Assembly (NCBI GenBank): GCA_054601695.1
Contig: BAAHQB010000300.1
Coordinates: 62,001 to 126,000 of the forward strand
Reading direction: 5' to 3'
Length of the DNA: 64,000 nt
DNA from: Amorphochlora amoebiformis
Lineage: Eukaryota > Cercozoa > Chlorarachniophyceae
Positions 63,174-64,000 of this stretch are shown here, in pieces. The first letter of the stretch is position 1. Each line of letters starts with the position of its first letter. The translations under genes and the position numbers were made by a program. The notes under the pieces are model-generated. The model saw only the letters and a program-made list of their open reading frames with translations, had not been told where the DNA came from and did no database searches.

Positions 63174-63875
63174 TATCTGTACGTATGGTATATCTTGTAT
63201 GACTGAGGTTATATTGCAGTGATGAATGCATATACGTGCATATATGTTGAGTTCATTTGCTTGACTCATGTAATTTTGGGGTTATGAAAGCATACCTCAT
63301 GCAAAAAATCGATTTGAAACGAATTTTAAGATATGCCATATATATATATATATATATATACGTATGCCTTGATAAATTACGCGAGTGATACAAGCGAACT
63401 GTGCATAGAGCATGCATAATATGTATTTCATAAATCCAATATGGCGTGAGTCATACAAACGTGGTGAAATTACACATATGTATTTACATGTTGGAGCTCA
63501 TGTGCTTAATATATGTCGTATGCATTAGTTTTCTCCTACACATGAGTTATAGGTATATATCATACATACATAGACGCATTTATGAATATATCTCATATAT
63601 GGATCCACGAAACGCTCCAACGAAAGGAAAGACATACATTATACATAAACATATACACTTATGTGTTTTAAGGAAAGTAAGTTACTTTGTACTATAATCA
63701 CACATATGTATTCATGTACCTATGCATTCAAATCCTTACAAAAGACTTTGAGATGTACCATATACACACATATGCATTTATGACACCACAGATATAATAT
63801 AATAATCTTATATATATATATATATATATGTACGTATATATATATATATATTCTTCAAAATGAGTTTCAGCCTGT
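63069..63875. other. Presumed gene 7 intron, no exon found
   Basis: Less TA-rich than other introns, with short open stretches but no acceptor-donor pair that continues gene 7 in phase and shows family motifs. Confidence 0.4.
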
Positions 63876-63879
63876 TTTC

Positions 63880-64000
63880 CATTTACTCAGAAGATATCTT
63901 GTATATGTCAGAAGATATCTTGTATATCTCATATATCTCAGAAGATATCTTGTATATCTCAGAAGATATCTTGTATATCTCAGAGGGTATCTTGTATATC
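63880..64000 (+). repeat. Tandem CAGAAGATATCTTGTATATCT units
   Basis: About five copies of a 21-24-bp unit centred on the palindrome AGATATCT run to the window end. Confidence 0.9.

Overview
This is nuclear DNA of an intron-dense eukaryote, probably a unicellular protist. The evidence is GT-AG and GC-AG introns, phase-matched exons of only about 13 to 190 nt, introns filled with (TA)n microsatellite and other short repeats, and polyadenylation-like AATAAA after two stop codons. There are no bacterial operon features. I cannot name the species. Genes lie on both strands in alternating orientation, which argues against the long unidirectional arrays of dinoflagellates.

Because the exons are so short, almost no long open reading frame is real; most are TA-repeat translations (YIYIYI). 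I rebuilt genes by hand from splice sites, reading-frame phase and protein-family motifs. Layout: gene 1 (+, 42-7804, 5' end outside the window), a coiled-coil protein in 19 tiny exons. Gene 2 (-, 23917-9434), a PLP class III aminotransferase of about 465 residues in 26 exons. Gene 3 (+, about 24656-30632), a coiled-coil or charged protein. Gene 4 (+, about 31337-36783), an unrecognised protein ending 78 nt before AATAAA. Gene 5 (-, 50577/50610-39436), a complete 362-residue SLC35B/UAA-type nucleotide-sugar or PAPS transporter in 19 exons. Gene 6 (+, 50692-54301), a PX-domain (sorting-nexin-like) protein. Gene 7 (+, 55005 to about 63068 and beyond), an FAD-dependent monooxygenase cut by the window end.

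Genes 1/2 and 4/5 are convergent; the spacers between them (7.8-9.4 kb and 36.8-39.4 kb) are poor in (TA)n over much of their length and rich in CTAG and GTAC. Genes 2/3 and 5/6 are divergent; 5/6 share under 120 bp between start codons. The genes do not form one pathway: two cytoskeleton/coiled-coil types, one amino-acid enzyme, one endomembrane transporter, one endosomal lipid-binding protein, one flavoenzyme and one unknown.

The most unusual feature is how introns are built. Many contain tandem full or partial copies of the neighbouring exon with one or both splice sites ('exon shadows'), including a nine-copy array of a 34-nt exon in gene 2. Others contain telomere-like repeats, mostly with CCCTAAC on the sense strand, which would supply tandem CTAAC branch-point-like motifs. 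No tRNA, rRNA, CRISPR or transposase gene was seen.
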